Shown: positions 1-5,895, numbered from the stretch's first letter. The stretch is DNA of 5,895 bases from Candidatus Kuenenia stuttgartensis (GCA_945874095.1 CAMCFM010000308.1:1-5895); one strand, 5' to 3'. Program-made: numbers and translations. Notes: generated from the letters alone by a model not told the origin.

Positions 1-837
1 GCAAACGTAAGCCAGGTTGGTGCGGAGCTTATATTGTAAAGCATACCGACGGACGGCTTCCATCAGATCTTTTACAGGCCAGCGGGCAGCCACAGGGACG
101 AGTTTCTTACGTTTTTCGTCGATGGCGGCACCGAGGCTGACTGAGAGCCGAAACCGCCGTTTTTCATCCATAAACCGGTGCATTTCCGGCACCACACCGA
201 CGGTGCTGATCGTCATGCTGTCGGCTCTGATCATTCCACCATAGCAGCATGAAAAAAGCTCAGCGGCGGTCATCACCTTCTCATAGTTTGCCAGAGGCTC
301 GCCCATGCCCATGAAGACTGCGCCGGTGATCCGCCGGCCCTGCTCGCGGGTGATTTCAAAGGCGTGGGCCATTTGGTCGACAATTTCCCAGGCCTCCAGA
401 TTACGCCTGGAAGTCATGCGTGCCGTGGCGCAAAAGACGCAACCAAAGGCACATCCGACTTGACTGGAGAGGCAGACACTGACTGCTCCCGGCTTTTCCA
501 GAGGGATCAAAACCGTTTCAATCGCCTTCTGGTCGTGCGTGATCAGGCGGAGTTTCTGGAAGTTATCCACAGGCGAGGTCTGGATGGTGTCGAGCCTCAG
601 CCTGGGCAGGTCGCCCACGGTCTGGGCAATCTTTAAAGGCACCTTGCAGTAGGAGTTCCATGATTTCGGATCAAAATCTGCATGGCGAATCACGCGGGCC
701 AGCCAACTCCGGGCGGCTGTCGGATTCAGGCCTGTGGTGGCCACATGCTGATCAAATCCTGCAGGCGGCTGATTGCGCGGATCAAAGCCAGACCAATCGG
801 CCACAAGGTCTCTGGAGTAAACTGGTTTTGTCGCCAT
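1..837 (-). CDS. rlmN: RlmN/Cfr-family radical SAM rRNA methyltransferase, divergent (C-terminus outside window)
   Basis: By family, this is a dual-specificity methyltransferase that adds a C2 methyl to A2503 of 23S rRNA (and A37 of some tRNAs), using a [4Fe-4S] cluster, SAM and a methyl-cysteine. The 279 visible residues show CxxxCxxC at Cys129, Cys133 and Cys136 inside 'SSQVGCAFGCVFC'. Cys122 lies seven residues upstream, the same spacing as E. coli RlmN Cys118 to Cys125. Also visible are 'IETVLIP' before the cluster, 'MGMGEP' (176-181) and 'ISTVGVVP' (211-214 is STVG). The second catalytic cysteine (E. coli Cys355) would lie beyond position 1. The ATG at 837-835 is forced, because in-frame stops sit at 850-852 and 874-876. 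The Shine-Dalgarno is weak (GGCAGG). Oddities: 'SLGAAID' (234-240) and 'LVPVAARWP' (246-254) replace the usual SLHAxND and LVPIN, and 'AYV' replaces EYV. It may therefore be a specialised paralogue rather than the main RlmN. Confidence 0.88.
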   Translation of the reverse strand, partial: MATKPVYSRDLVADWSGFDPRNQPPAGFDQHVATTGLNPTAARSWLARVIRHADFDPKSWNSYCKVPLKIAQTVGDLPRLRLDTIQTSPVDNFQKLRLITHDQKAIETVLIPLEKPGAVSVCLSSQVGCAFGCVFCATARMTSRRNLEAWEIVDQMAHAFEITREQGRRITGAVFMGMGEPLANYEKVMTAAELFSCCYGGMIRADSMTISTVGVVPEMHRFMDEKRRFRLSVSLGAAIDEKRKKLVPVAARWPVKDLMEAVRRYALQYKLRTNLAYVC

Positions 838-915
838 TTGGCCTGCCGTTCAGGAGCTTTTTTCGGTGTCGGATCAAGCCACGTCCTTGTCGCAAGATCG
901 TGCTCTGTCAGATTC

Positions 916-945
916 AATATAGCTTAAAGCTGCGGGTTGTTCCAA
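916..945 (-). promoter_or_regulatory. Candidate sigma-70-type promoter for the rlmN-like gene
   Basis: Read on the minus strand, TTGGAA (945-940) and TATATT (921-916) are separated by 18 bases. They match the -35 consensus at 4 of 6 and the -10 consensus at 5 of 6 positions. Transcription would begin near 909, giving a leader of about 70 nt before the ATG at 837. A small palindrome, GGTTG-TTC-CAACC, overlaps the -35 box. This is a consensus match by eye only, and planctomycete promoters are poorly characterised. Confidence 0.3.
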
Positions 946-1131
946 CCGATCCACTCGAAAATGCGTTATGAAGAAGACTTCCAAAAACTTTTCAGATTTT
1001 TCAAAAAAGATCAAACCATCGGCTCAGGGCCATCGTAACACTACATATCAAAACCATGAATAGACGAACCCGCCGCAACCTTCACCCACTGACAGCACCT
1101 TGCCACTCGCCGAAATGGCTGAGGGGGCTTG

Positions 1132-1156
1132 ATCGTCGGCCAATTGTGCCGATGAT
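1132..1156. repeat. Near-perfect palindrome upstream of htrA
   Basis: ATCGTCGGC and GCCGATGAT form 9-base arms around the 7-base centre CAATTGT. The single mismatch would be a G-U pair in RNA. It lies 93 bases before the htrA start. It could be an operator for a dimeric regulator or a leader hairpin if transcription starts upstream. The symmetry is directly visible; the function is unknown. Confidence 0.5.
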
Positions 1157-1233
1157 ATCTGTATGCAAGGGTGTGGATGCGACGGCTTCTGCTGTTCGTG
1201 TTTTTGATGCAAGCATTTGAATGGTAACCAAAT

Positions 1234-1239
1234 AGGAGG
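1234..1239 (+). promoter_or_regulatory. Strong Shine-Dalgarno that decides the htrA start
   Basis: AGGAGG is a perfect anti-16S match. It sits 10 bases before the ATG at 1250 but only 1 base before the in-frame ATG at 1241, and lies downstream of the in-frame TTG at 1217. The spacing favours 1250, which also gives a protein beginning MFKKN followed directly by a hydrophobic stretch, as expected for an exported protein. Confidence 0.75.
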
Positions 1240-1249
1240 TATGCCTGAG

Positions 1250-2848
1250 ATGTTTAAAAAGAATGCGGTGGCTTGGGTGGCCGTTGGTATGTCGGCCACA
1301 AGTCTGGTCTACAACGCAGCGCCCCGGCGGAGTGTGCCGGCAATCGCTCCGATGGCGAGCGAGGAATTGAAGACGGCCAAGGCTCTTTCCACAGCCTTTC
1401 ATAACGTCGCCGAATTCGCCCACGAGTCCGTGGTTCAGATTTCGGCTGAAGGTAAAAAGGTTCCTCGAGCGGCATCTGGTGGGAATAACCGTCGCGGCCC
1501 GAACCCGAATGGGCCGATGCCCGGTGGCCCTGGTGGCCAACAGATGACACCTGAACAATTTGAAGAACTCTTTAAGAAATTCTTCCCTGAAGGTGCCGCT
1601 CCGTTCAAATTTGAGCGTCAACAGCAAAGCCAGACTCCATCTTCTGGCACCGGCAGTGGCTTTGTTTACGACGACAAAGGCCACATCGTGACCAACAATC
1701 ACGTGGTGGAAGGTGCGGAAGTGATCAAAGTCTCGTTCCACGATGGCGAGGAATATATTGCCAAACTCGTGGGCCGTGACCCTCAGAGCGATATTGCCGT
1801 TCTCAAGGTCGAAAAAGCCAGCTACAGGCCGCTCCCGCTAGGCGACAGCGTGGGCCTGAAGGTGGGCGAACTGGTGATGGCCGTCGGCAGTCCGTTCGGG
1901 CTTGACAGTTCCTTCACCGTGGGGATCGTTTCAGCCACTCACCGGAACGATCTTGGTATTGTGGGACAAAAGGGTTACGAAGATTTCATACAGACCGATG
2001 CGGCTATCAATCCCGGCAATTCCGGTGGTCCTCTGGTGGACATGAATGGCCACGTGGTGGGCGTGAATTCGGCCATCGTTTCAGGCAGCAGAGGCAACGA
2101 TGGCGTGGGCTTTGCCATTCCGATCGACATGGCCGCGAAACTGGCTGACAAGCTGATCGCTCGTGGTAAAGTGGAACGGGCCATGATGGGGATCAATCTT
2201 GGGCCACTTTCGCCATCTCTGGCCCGTCAGTTTGGGCTTGATCCGAAGACTCCTGGTGCGATGGTTCAGGACGTTGTTGCCGGAAGTCCTGCAGCCAGCG
2301 CAGGTTTGAAGTCGGGCGACATCATCACCAGGTTTGACAATAAACCGGTCGATAGCTGGCTGGCTCTGCGGAACCGCGTGAGCGTGTCGGATATCGGTAA
2401 GCCATATGAGATTGGGTACATGCGGGAAGGTCGACAGGCTGTGGCCAAGGTGGTCTTGGGATCGGCCGAGAAGATCGATCCACTGCGAGCTGGAGCCGAA
2501 GTTGAAAAGCCAGCTGAGGCTAATCCGGAACCCGTTTCTGCAACGAGCTTTGAGCAATTCGGGCTGAGCCTTCAGGCGATCACTCCGGAGCTGGCCGACA
2601 AGTTCGGTTATGGCCGCGAGGCGAAGGGCCTGCTGGTGGCAGCCGTCAAGGAAGGCAGTCCCGCAGAGGCGATCGGACTCCAGGAAGGATTTTTGATATC
2701 GAAAGTTGTCAAAAATCGGATTCCAGCTGCTTTGACCTCTGTCAAAGAGTTTCAGGATCTCGCTGAAAAGGCTGATGAGCTTGCGGTTTACGTGCAATCA
2801 CCGCGTAGTCCAGGTGGCCGGTTTGTGACGCTTTCGAAGCAAAAATAA
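1250..2848 (+). CDS. htrA: HtrA/Deg-family periplasmic serine protease with two PDZ domains
   Basis: This is an envelope protein-quality-control protease and chaperone of the DegP/DegQ type, 532 residues from the ATG at 1250. The N-terminus (Lys3-Lys4, then a modest hydrophobic stretch at about 6-20) looks like a weak signal peptide or membrane anchor. The trypsin-like domain (about 50-300) holds the full triad: His151 in 'TNNHVVEG', Asp181 in 'SDIAVLK' and Ser258 in 'GNSGGP'. Spacings of 30 and 77 residues fit DegP. A Gly/Pro/Asn/Gln-rich segment at about 75-130 occupies the position of the DegP LA loop. PDZ1 covers about 312-404, with 'SPAASAGLKSGDIITRFD'. A more diverged PDZ2 covers about 435-529, with 'SPAEAIGLQEGFLISKV'. 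The neighbour upstream is divergent, and a probable terminator hairpin follows, so it is likely monocistronic. The exact subfamily (DegP, DegQ or MucD) cannot be settled by eye. Confidence 0.95.
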   Translation: MFKKNAVAWVAVGMSATSLVYNAAPRRSVPAIAPMASEELKTAKALSTAFHNVAEFAHESVVQISAEGKKVPRAASGGNNRRGPNPNGPMPGGPGGQQMTPEQFEELFKKFFPEGAAPFKFERQQQSQTPSSGTGSGFVYDDKGHIVTNNHVVEGAEVIKVSFHDGEEYIAKLVGRDPQSDIAVLKVEKASYRPLPLGDSVGLKVGELVMAVGSPFGLDSSFTVGIVSATHRNDLGIVGQKGYEDFIQTDAAINPGNSGGPLVDMNGHVVGVNSAIVSGSRGNDGVGFAIPIDMAAKLADKLIARGKVERAMMGINLGPLSPSLARQFGLDPKTPGAMVQDVVAGSPAASAGLKSGDIITRFDNKPVDSWLALRNRVSVSDIGKPYEIGYMREGRQAVAKVVLGSAEKIDPLRAGAEVEKPAEANPEPVSATSFEQFGLSLQAITPELADKFGYGREAKGLLVAAVKEGSPAEAIGLQEGFLISKVVKNRIPAALTSVKEFQDLAEKADELAVYVQSPRSPGGRFVTLSKQK

Positions 2849-2880
2849 ACCGTCCAAAACGCTCCAGATTGTTCAAAATT

Positions 2881-2921
2881 GAACCGCCGCCACTTTCAGA
2901 TTATGGACGTGGAGGCGGTTC
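2881..2921 (+). terminator. Strong inverted repeat after htrA: terminator or operator
   Basis: Arms GAACCGCCGCCAC (2881-2893) and GTGGAGGCGGTTC (2909-2921) pair at 12 of 13 positions, the exception being one G/A mismatch. The loop is 15 bases. The repeat starts 33 bases after the htrA stop. Only an interrupted T-rich tail follows (TACTTTATACTT), so it is a non-ideal intrinsic terminator. The second arm overlaps a candidate promoter for the downstream operon, so a regulator binding site is an equally live reading. The repeat itself is certain; its function is inferred. Confidence 0.5.
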
Positions 2922-2932
2922 TACTTTATACT
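2904..2932 (+). promoter_or_regulatory. Candidate promoter of the methyltransferase-flavoenzyme-PKS operon
   Basis: TGGACG (2904-2909, 4 of 6 against TTGACA) and TATACT (2927-2932, 5 of 6 against TATAAT) are 17 bases apart. Transcription would start near 2939, leaving a leader of about 35 nt before the ATG at 2974. The -35 box and spacer overlap the loop and second arm of the inverted repeat at 2881-2921, so anything bound there could block initiation. This is a match by eye only. Confidence 0.4.
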
Positions 2933-2973
2933 TATCTAAATCGAGTTCGGAAATAATCTCAACGTGGGACCGC

Positions 2974-3672
2974 ATGATCAATCGACAGCGTACGCCGGAA
3001 CTGATGGACCAGCCTGGCCTTGACCCTTCCGAACACGCCGCAGCACTGCGTGGCTTGAAGCGTATCCATAAGATCAGCTTAAGCGAGCGATATTTTATCA
3101 GGGCATTGGAAACAGTCGCTAAGAACAATTCAGGAAACCCTTTACGCGTTCTGGACATGGCCTGTGGTGGTGGTGATCTGCTCTGTTCTCTGGTGAAAAA
3201 GGCCAGGTCAAAGGGTTGGAACATGGTTGCCGAGGGCTGCGATTTTAGTGATCAGGCCGTACAGATTGCCACGGAGAATGCCAGAAATCATGGTGTTTCT
3301 GCTCGCTTTTTCCAGTGGGATGCCCTTCAGGGGCCACTGCCTGAAAAGTATGACGTGATTGTCAATTCCCTGTTCCTGCATCACCTGGATGAATCGCAAG
3401 TAGTTACTGTGCTTAGGAATATGACCGATTCTGTCAGCCACATGATCGTCGTGGACGATCTCATTCGCAGCCGCTGGGGCTATGTCATGGCCAAGGTGGG
3501 TTGCCACCTGCTGAGCCGTTCGCCAATTGTTCATTTCGATGGCCCGGTTTCCGTCAAAGCGGCATTCAGCCTTGCTGAGATCAGCGATTTGGCCCGTCAG
3601 GCTGGCTTGGCTGGAGTACAGATTCAAAAGCATTGGCCAGAACGATTTATACTGACTTGGCAGGCGTCTTGA
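2974..3672 (+). CDS. Class I SAM-dependent methyltransferase of a type III PKS operon
   Basis: This 232-residue cytoplasmic methyltransferase probably modifies the polyketide made by the third gene. Motif I is 'VLDMACGGGDL' (59-69), the SAM-binding glycine loop. An acidic loop, 'CDFSDQAV' (89-96), follows the second strand, and 'DVIVNSLFLHHLD' lies around 127-139, as in UbiE-like enzymes. The leader 'RQRTPELMD' (4-12) resembles the N-terminus of planctomycete and Bacteroidetes methyltransferases next to type III synthases (from memory). I chose the ATG at 2974 because the leader motif begins there. The longer frame from a TTG at 2869 would translate the inverted repeat and promoter region. 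No clear Shine-Dalgarno is visible. The stop overlaps the next start (TGATG at 3670-3674), so the two are translationally coupled. Whether it is an O- or C-methyltransferase cannot be read from sequence; SrsB of S. griseus is the functional analogue. Confidence 0.88.
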   Translation: MINRQRTPELMDQPGLDPSEHAAALRGLKRIHKISLSERYFIRALETVAKNNSGNPLRVLDMACGGGDLLCSLVKKARSKGWNMVAEGCDFSDQAVQIATENARNHGVSARFFQWDALQGPLPEKYDVIVNSLFLHHLDESQVVTVLRNMTDSVSHMIVVDDLIRSRWGYVMAKVGCHLLSRSPIVHFDGPVSVKAAFSLAEISDLARQAGLAGVQIQKHWPERFILTWQAS

Positions 3673-4853
3673 TGCGAACCGCTCAGGAATTGTCTGACAT
3701 TGGTTCCATATCGTGGGATGTGGCCGTGATTGGAGCCGGCATTGCAGGCTCTGTGATGGCACGAGAGCTGTCTCGTGAAGGCTTGAAAGTCCTCTTGATA
3801 GAGAAAAAACGGTTCCCGCGAGCCAAAGTCTGCGGAGCCTGTCTGAACGGACTGGCTCTATCGGTGCTGGATCATTTGGGGCTGACTGATCGGATCAGAG
3901 CTGCTGGAGGGGTCCCTCTGCACTCGTTTTCCAGTCGTCAGTCAGGCAGAAAATTGAATGTGCCGGTTCATGAAGGTTTGGCCATTTCGCGAACAGTTCT
4001 GGATCCGATTCTGGCTGAAGCAGCCTCAGAATCTGGCGTCCGGTTCATGCAAGAGACCACAGCCTCTTTAAATGGAACGACTGAAAATGGCTGTCGGGTG
4101 AATTTGGAGCAGCACGGCGAGAAAATTGTCATTACGGCTAAGGCTGTGATTGTGGCCGCTGGATTGGCTCCTGCGATATTATCAAATCAAAAAGAATTCA
4201 CATCGGAAATCCAGCCAAATTCCAAAATTGGCGCGGGTTGTATTATCGAGAATGCTCCGAAAAGCTATGGTCCTGGCGTGATTTACATGGCGGTGGGCAA
4301 GGGCGGGTATGTGGGCATGGTGCGGGTGGAAGAAAATCATCTGGATATTGCATCTGCATTTGACGCCTCATTTCTGAAGCAGCAGGAATCGCCAGGGCAG
4401 GCGGCCCGATCGATCCTTCAGGAATCAGGTTTCGAGGCCATTCCAGGCATTGAAAATGCAAAATGGCTGGGTACACCGGCCCTGACTCGAAGGTCTGATC
4501 CGCTTGCAATGGATCGAGTCTTTTTGTTGGGCGATTCGGCAGGATATGTCGAACCATTTACGGGTGAAGGCATGGGCTGGGCCTTGGCGTCCGTGATTTT
4601 GCTCAAGCCGATTGTATTAAAAGCAGTGGCGGGCTGGCGAACAGAATATGGGCTGGAATGGAAAGCCGCGTACGATGACTTTGTAGGGAATCGTCAAAGA
4701 TTGTGCAAATTGCTTGCTAGATCACTGGCTCGTCCAATCATTTCAACGATTGCATTTCGATGTGCCGGGATTGTTCCACGATTGACTGGAAGAATGGTCA
4801 GGTTCATCAATGCACCTTTTGAATTCGGGTCAGAAAGGGTTGTAAAATCATGA
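3672..4853 (+). CDS. FAD-dependent oxidoreductase (GGR/aromatic hydroxylase-like) of the PKS operon
   Basis: This 393-residue flavoprotein is related to the geranylgeranyl reductase and p-hydroxybenzoate hydroxylase families. The N-terminal Rossmann fold has 'GAGIAG' (21-26) with the ribose-binding acid at Glu44. 'RAKVCGAC' (50-57) follows, a version of the K-x-CGG segment of GGR-type enzymes. The second FAD motif is 'GDSAGYVEPFTGEGMGWAL' (287-305). The basic, helix-forming C-terminus (about 340-380) may touch membranes, which would suit a lipid substrate. The ATG at 3672 overlaps the methyltransferase stop by one base; a TTG at 3633 would give an overlap of 40 bases and is less likely. The stop overlaps the PKS start (ATGA). 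By analogy with SrsC it may hydroxylate a phenolic lipid toward a quinone, but reduction of a polyprenyl or other double bond is an alternative. Confidence 0.88.
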   Translation: MRTAQELSDIGSISWDVAVIGAGIAGSVMARELSREGLKVLLIEKKRFPRAKVCGACLNGLALSVLDHLGLTDRIRAAGGVPLHSFSSRQSGRKLNVPVHEGLAISRTVLDPILAEAASESGVRFMQETTASLNGTTENGCRVNLEQHGEKIVITAKAVIVAAGLAPAILSNQKEFTSEIQPNSKIGAGCIIENAPKSYGPGVIYMAVGKGGYVGMVRVEENHLDIASAFDASFLKQQESPGQAARSILQESGFEAIPGIENAKWLGTPALTRRSDPLAMDRVFLLGDSAGYVEPFTGEGMGWALASVILLKPIVLKAVAGWRTEYGLEWKAAYDDFVGNRQRLCKLLARSLARPIISTIAFRCAGIVPRLTGRMVRFINAPFEFGSERVVKS

Positions 4854-5895
4854 TCATCGCAGGCATCGGAACAGCAGTTCCACCACACACCATCGAACAA
4901 TCGGCAGCATTTGAGATCATGAAAGTGCTCTCGCCGATCGAGCCACACCAGAGCCGGCTTTCGAGGGCTGTGTATCATAATTCAGGCGTTTCCACGCGGC
5001 ACTGCGTGATTCTGGACCAATCCGAAGGCGAACATGCTGACCGCCAGCAATTTTTTACCGAGCAGGAGCCGACCACTCTTGACCGGATGAAAAAATACGA
5101 GGTTTCGGCAATTCCACTGGCACTTGAATCGTGTGGAATGGCATTTGAAAAATCGGGTCGATTGCCGAGCGAAATCACCCACTTGGTGACTGTCTCATGC
5201 ACCGGATTTTTCTCGCCAGGTGTTGATCTGGCCATTATCAAGCACTTTGGGATATCTCCTGAAGTGGCCCGTACAAATGTCGGTTTCATGGGTTGCCACG
5301 GCCTGTTTAATGGCTTAAGAGTGGCTCAGGCATTTATTGAAGCGGACCCATCTGCCAAAGTCCTGATCTGTGCATTAGAGCTTTGCAGCCTCCACCACCA
5401 ATACGAGTGGACCACCGACAACATGGTGGCCAACGCTCTTTTCGCAGACGGTTCAGCAGCTATTGTTGCCGAATCATCGGCCCAGAATGACAATCCAGAG
5501 AACCATTACAAGTTGATTAAAACCGGCTCGTATGTATTTCAGGACACGGAATTTGCGATGTCCTGGAGGATCGGCGATCATGGATTTGAAATGACACTCT
5601 CTGCCGAAACACCACGCCTGATCCACGAGCATCTCCGGCCCTGGCTTGAGAAATGGCTTTCAGAGCAAGGGCTTGCAATCAAGGACGTAGGCTCCTGGGC
5701 GGTACACCCGGGCGGGCCAAGAATTCTGAAGGCATTTGCCGAGTCGATCGACCTGCCAATTGAAGGCGTGGCTTCATCGTTCCACATCCTCAATCATTAC
5801 GGCAATATGTCATCGCCTACGATTGCATTTGTCATGAATCATTTGAAAGAGACAGGCGCAGCCAAGCCCTGTGTGGCCATCGGCTTCGGGCCAGG
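4850..5895 (+). CDS. Type III polyketide synthase (chalcone synthase-like), last residues outside window
   Basis: This is a homodimeric ketosynthase that extends an acyl-CoA starter with malonyl-CoA and cyclises the product. There are 348 complete codons plus two bases. The catalytic triad is complete: Cys149 in 'VGFMGCHGLFNG', His286 in 'VHPGGPRIL' and Asn319 in 'HYGNMSSPT'. The His-Asn spacing of 33 equals that of plant chalcone synthase (303 to 336). 'MSWRIGDHGFEMTLS' (237-251) is the usual bacterial type III signature, and the window stops inside the GFGPG cyclisation loop (345-349). Near the chalcone synthase Thr194/Thr197 gatekeepers, my alignment by eye gives Cys179 and His182 in 'ELCSLHHQ', which points away from a plant-like substrate pocket. 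The ATG at 4850 overlaps the flavoenzyme stop by four bases (ATGA), with AAAGGG 10 bases upstream. The likely product is an alkylresorcinol or alkylpyrone; starter and cyclisation type are not readable. Confidence 0.93.
   Translation, partial: MIIAGIGTAVPPHTIEQSAAFEIMKVLSPIEPHQSRLSRAVYHNSGVSTRHCVILDQSEGEHADRQQFFTEQEPTTLDRMKKYEVSAIPLALESCGMAFEKSGRLPSEITHLVTVSCTGFFSPGVDLAIIKHFGISPEVARTNVGFMGCHGLFNGLRVAQAFIEADPSAKVLICALELCSLHHQYEWTTDNMVANALFADGSAAIVAESSAQNDNPENHYKLIKTGSYVFQDTEFAMSWRIGDHGFEMTLSAETPRLIHEHLRPWLEKWLSEQGLAIKDVGSWAVHPGGPRILKAFAESIDLPIEGVASSFHILNHYGNMSSPTIAFVMNHLKETGAAKPCVAIGFGP

Larger units (their letters stand above)
838..1249. other. Divergent intergenic region without a credible gene
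   Basis: These roughly 410 bases separate the minus-strand rlmN-like gene from the plus-strand htrA. The short open frames on either strand show no family motif, no convincing ribosome binding site, and mostly run into the antisense of real genes. The region contains a candidate rlmN-side promoter, an A/T-rich patch around 976-1012, a palindrome at 1132-1156 and the htrA ribosome binding site. No tRNA, CRISPR or insertion-sequence structure was seen. A very weak htrA promoter (TTGATC at 1129-1134, GATGAT at 1151-1156, 16-base spacer) overlaps the palindrome. Confidence 0.6.
2974..5895 (+). other. Three-gene type III polyketide biosynthetic operon (3' end outside window)
   Basis: The methyltransferase, flavoenzyme and synthase share one strand with no gaps. 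The first junction is TGATG (3670-3674) and the second is ATGA (4850-4853), so ribosomes can re-initiate from gene to gene and hold the proteins in fixed proportion. Gene order is tailoring enzymes first, synthase last. Streptomyces srsABC has the same three functions with the synthase first. Further genes may follow outside the window. Confidence 0.8.

Noticed and set aside
17..971. Several plus-strand open frames (17-244, 364-636, 660-971) opposite or beside the rlmN-like gene
   Set aside because: Most of their length is antisense to a clearly recognisable minus-strand radical-SAM gene. Their translations are Arg/Ser-rich with no motif, and none has a convincing ribosome binding site.
976..1012. 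A/T-rich patch with T5 and A6 runs, considered as a terminator
   Set aside because: The runs do not flank a GC-rich stem, and no gene ends here on either strand.
1217..1249. Earlier htrA starts at TTG 1217 and ATG 1241
   Set aside because: The perfect AGGAGG at 1234-1239 lies after the first and only one base before the second. It is properly spaced only for the ATG at 1250.
1082..1741. A 219-residue minus-strand open frame over the htrA start, and a 238-residue one over its 3' half (2081-2797)
   Set aside because: Both lie antisense to the HtrA coding sequence, whose catalytic and PDZ motifs are unambiguous. Their translations look like random His/Arg/Ser-rich protein.
3633..3671. TTG start for the flavoenzyme giving a longer N-terminus
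   Set aside because: The extra residues are out-of-frame methyltransferase sequence. The ATG at 3672 forms the classic TGATG coupling and leaves a normal short lead into the FAD motif.
3208..3762. A 184-residue minus-strand open frame across the methyltransferase-flavoenzyme junction
   Set aside because: It is antisense to two recognised enzymes and shows no domain motif.
1..5895. Mobile elements, CRISPR arrays, tRNA or rRNA genes
   Set aside because: No transposase-like protein, terminal repeats, regularly spaced repeats, or tRNA/rRNA signatures were seen on either strand.

Overview
The window reads as a piece of bacterial chromosome with moderate GC content and dense coding. The protein styles suggest a planctomycete: an HtrA protease with a Gly/Pro-rich loop, a methyltransferase that opens with an 'RxRTPELMDQPGLDP' leader, and a type III polyketide synthase grouped with a methyltransferase and a flavoenzyme. 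That assignment is an inference from remembered family features; no database was searched.

Layout. (1) Positions 1-837, minus strand: most of an RlmN/Cfr-family radical-SAM methyltransferase, whose C-terminus lies outside the window. (2) Positions 838-1249: a divergent intergenic region with no credible gene. It holds a candidate promoter for the rlmN-like gene and a near-perfect palindrome and strong Shine-Dalgarno sequence in front of the next gene. (3) Positions 1250-2848, plus strand: a complete HtrA/Deg serine protease with two PDZ domains. (4) Positions 2849-2973: a spacer with a strong imperfect inverted repeat (2881-2921), overlapping a good candidate promoter. (5) Positions 2974-5895, plus strand: a tightly coupled three-gene operon encoding a class I SAM methyltransferase, an FAD-dependent oxidoreductase and a type III polyketide synthase. 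The genes join through TGATG and ATGA stop/start overlaps. The synthase is cut by the window edge inside its GFGPG loop.

How the genes work together. rlmN-like and htrA are housekeeping-type genes (23S rRNA/tRNA methylation; envelope protein quality control) with no obvious tie to the operon. The three-gene operon is a small biosynthetic cluster. The synthase would build a polyketide, probably an alkylresorcinol or alkylpyrone from a fatty acyl starter. The methyltransferase and flavoenzyme would then methylate and oxidise it, perhaps to a lipid quinone or methoxyphenol. The nearest characterised logic is the srsABC phenolic-lipid operon of Streptomyces griseus. The actual product is unknown and is the main point of interest here.
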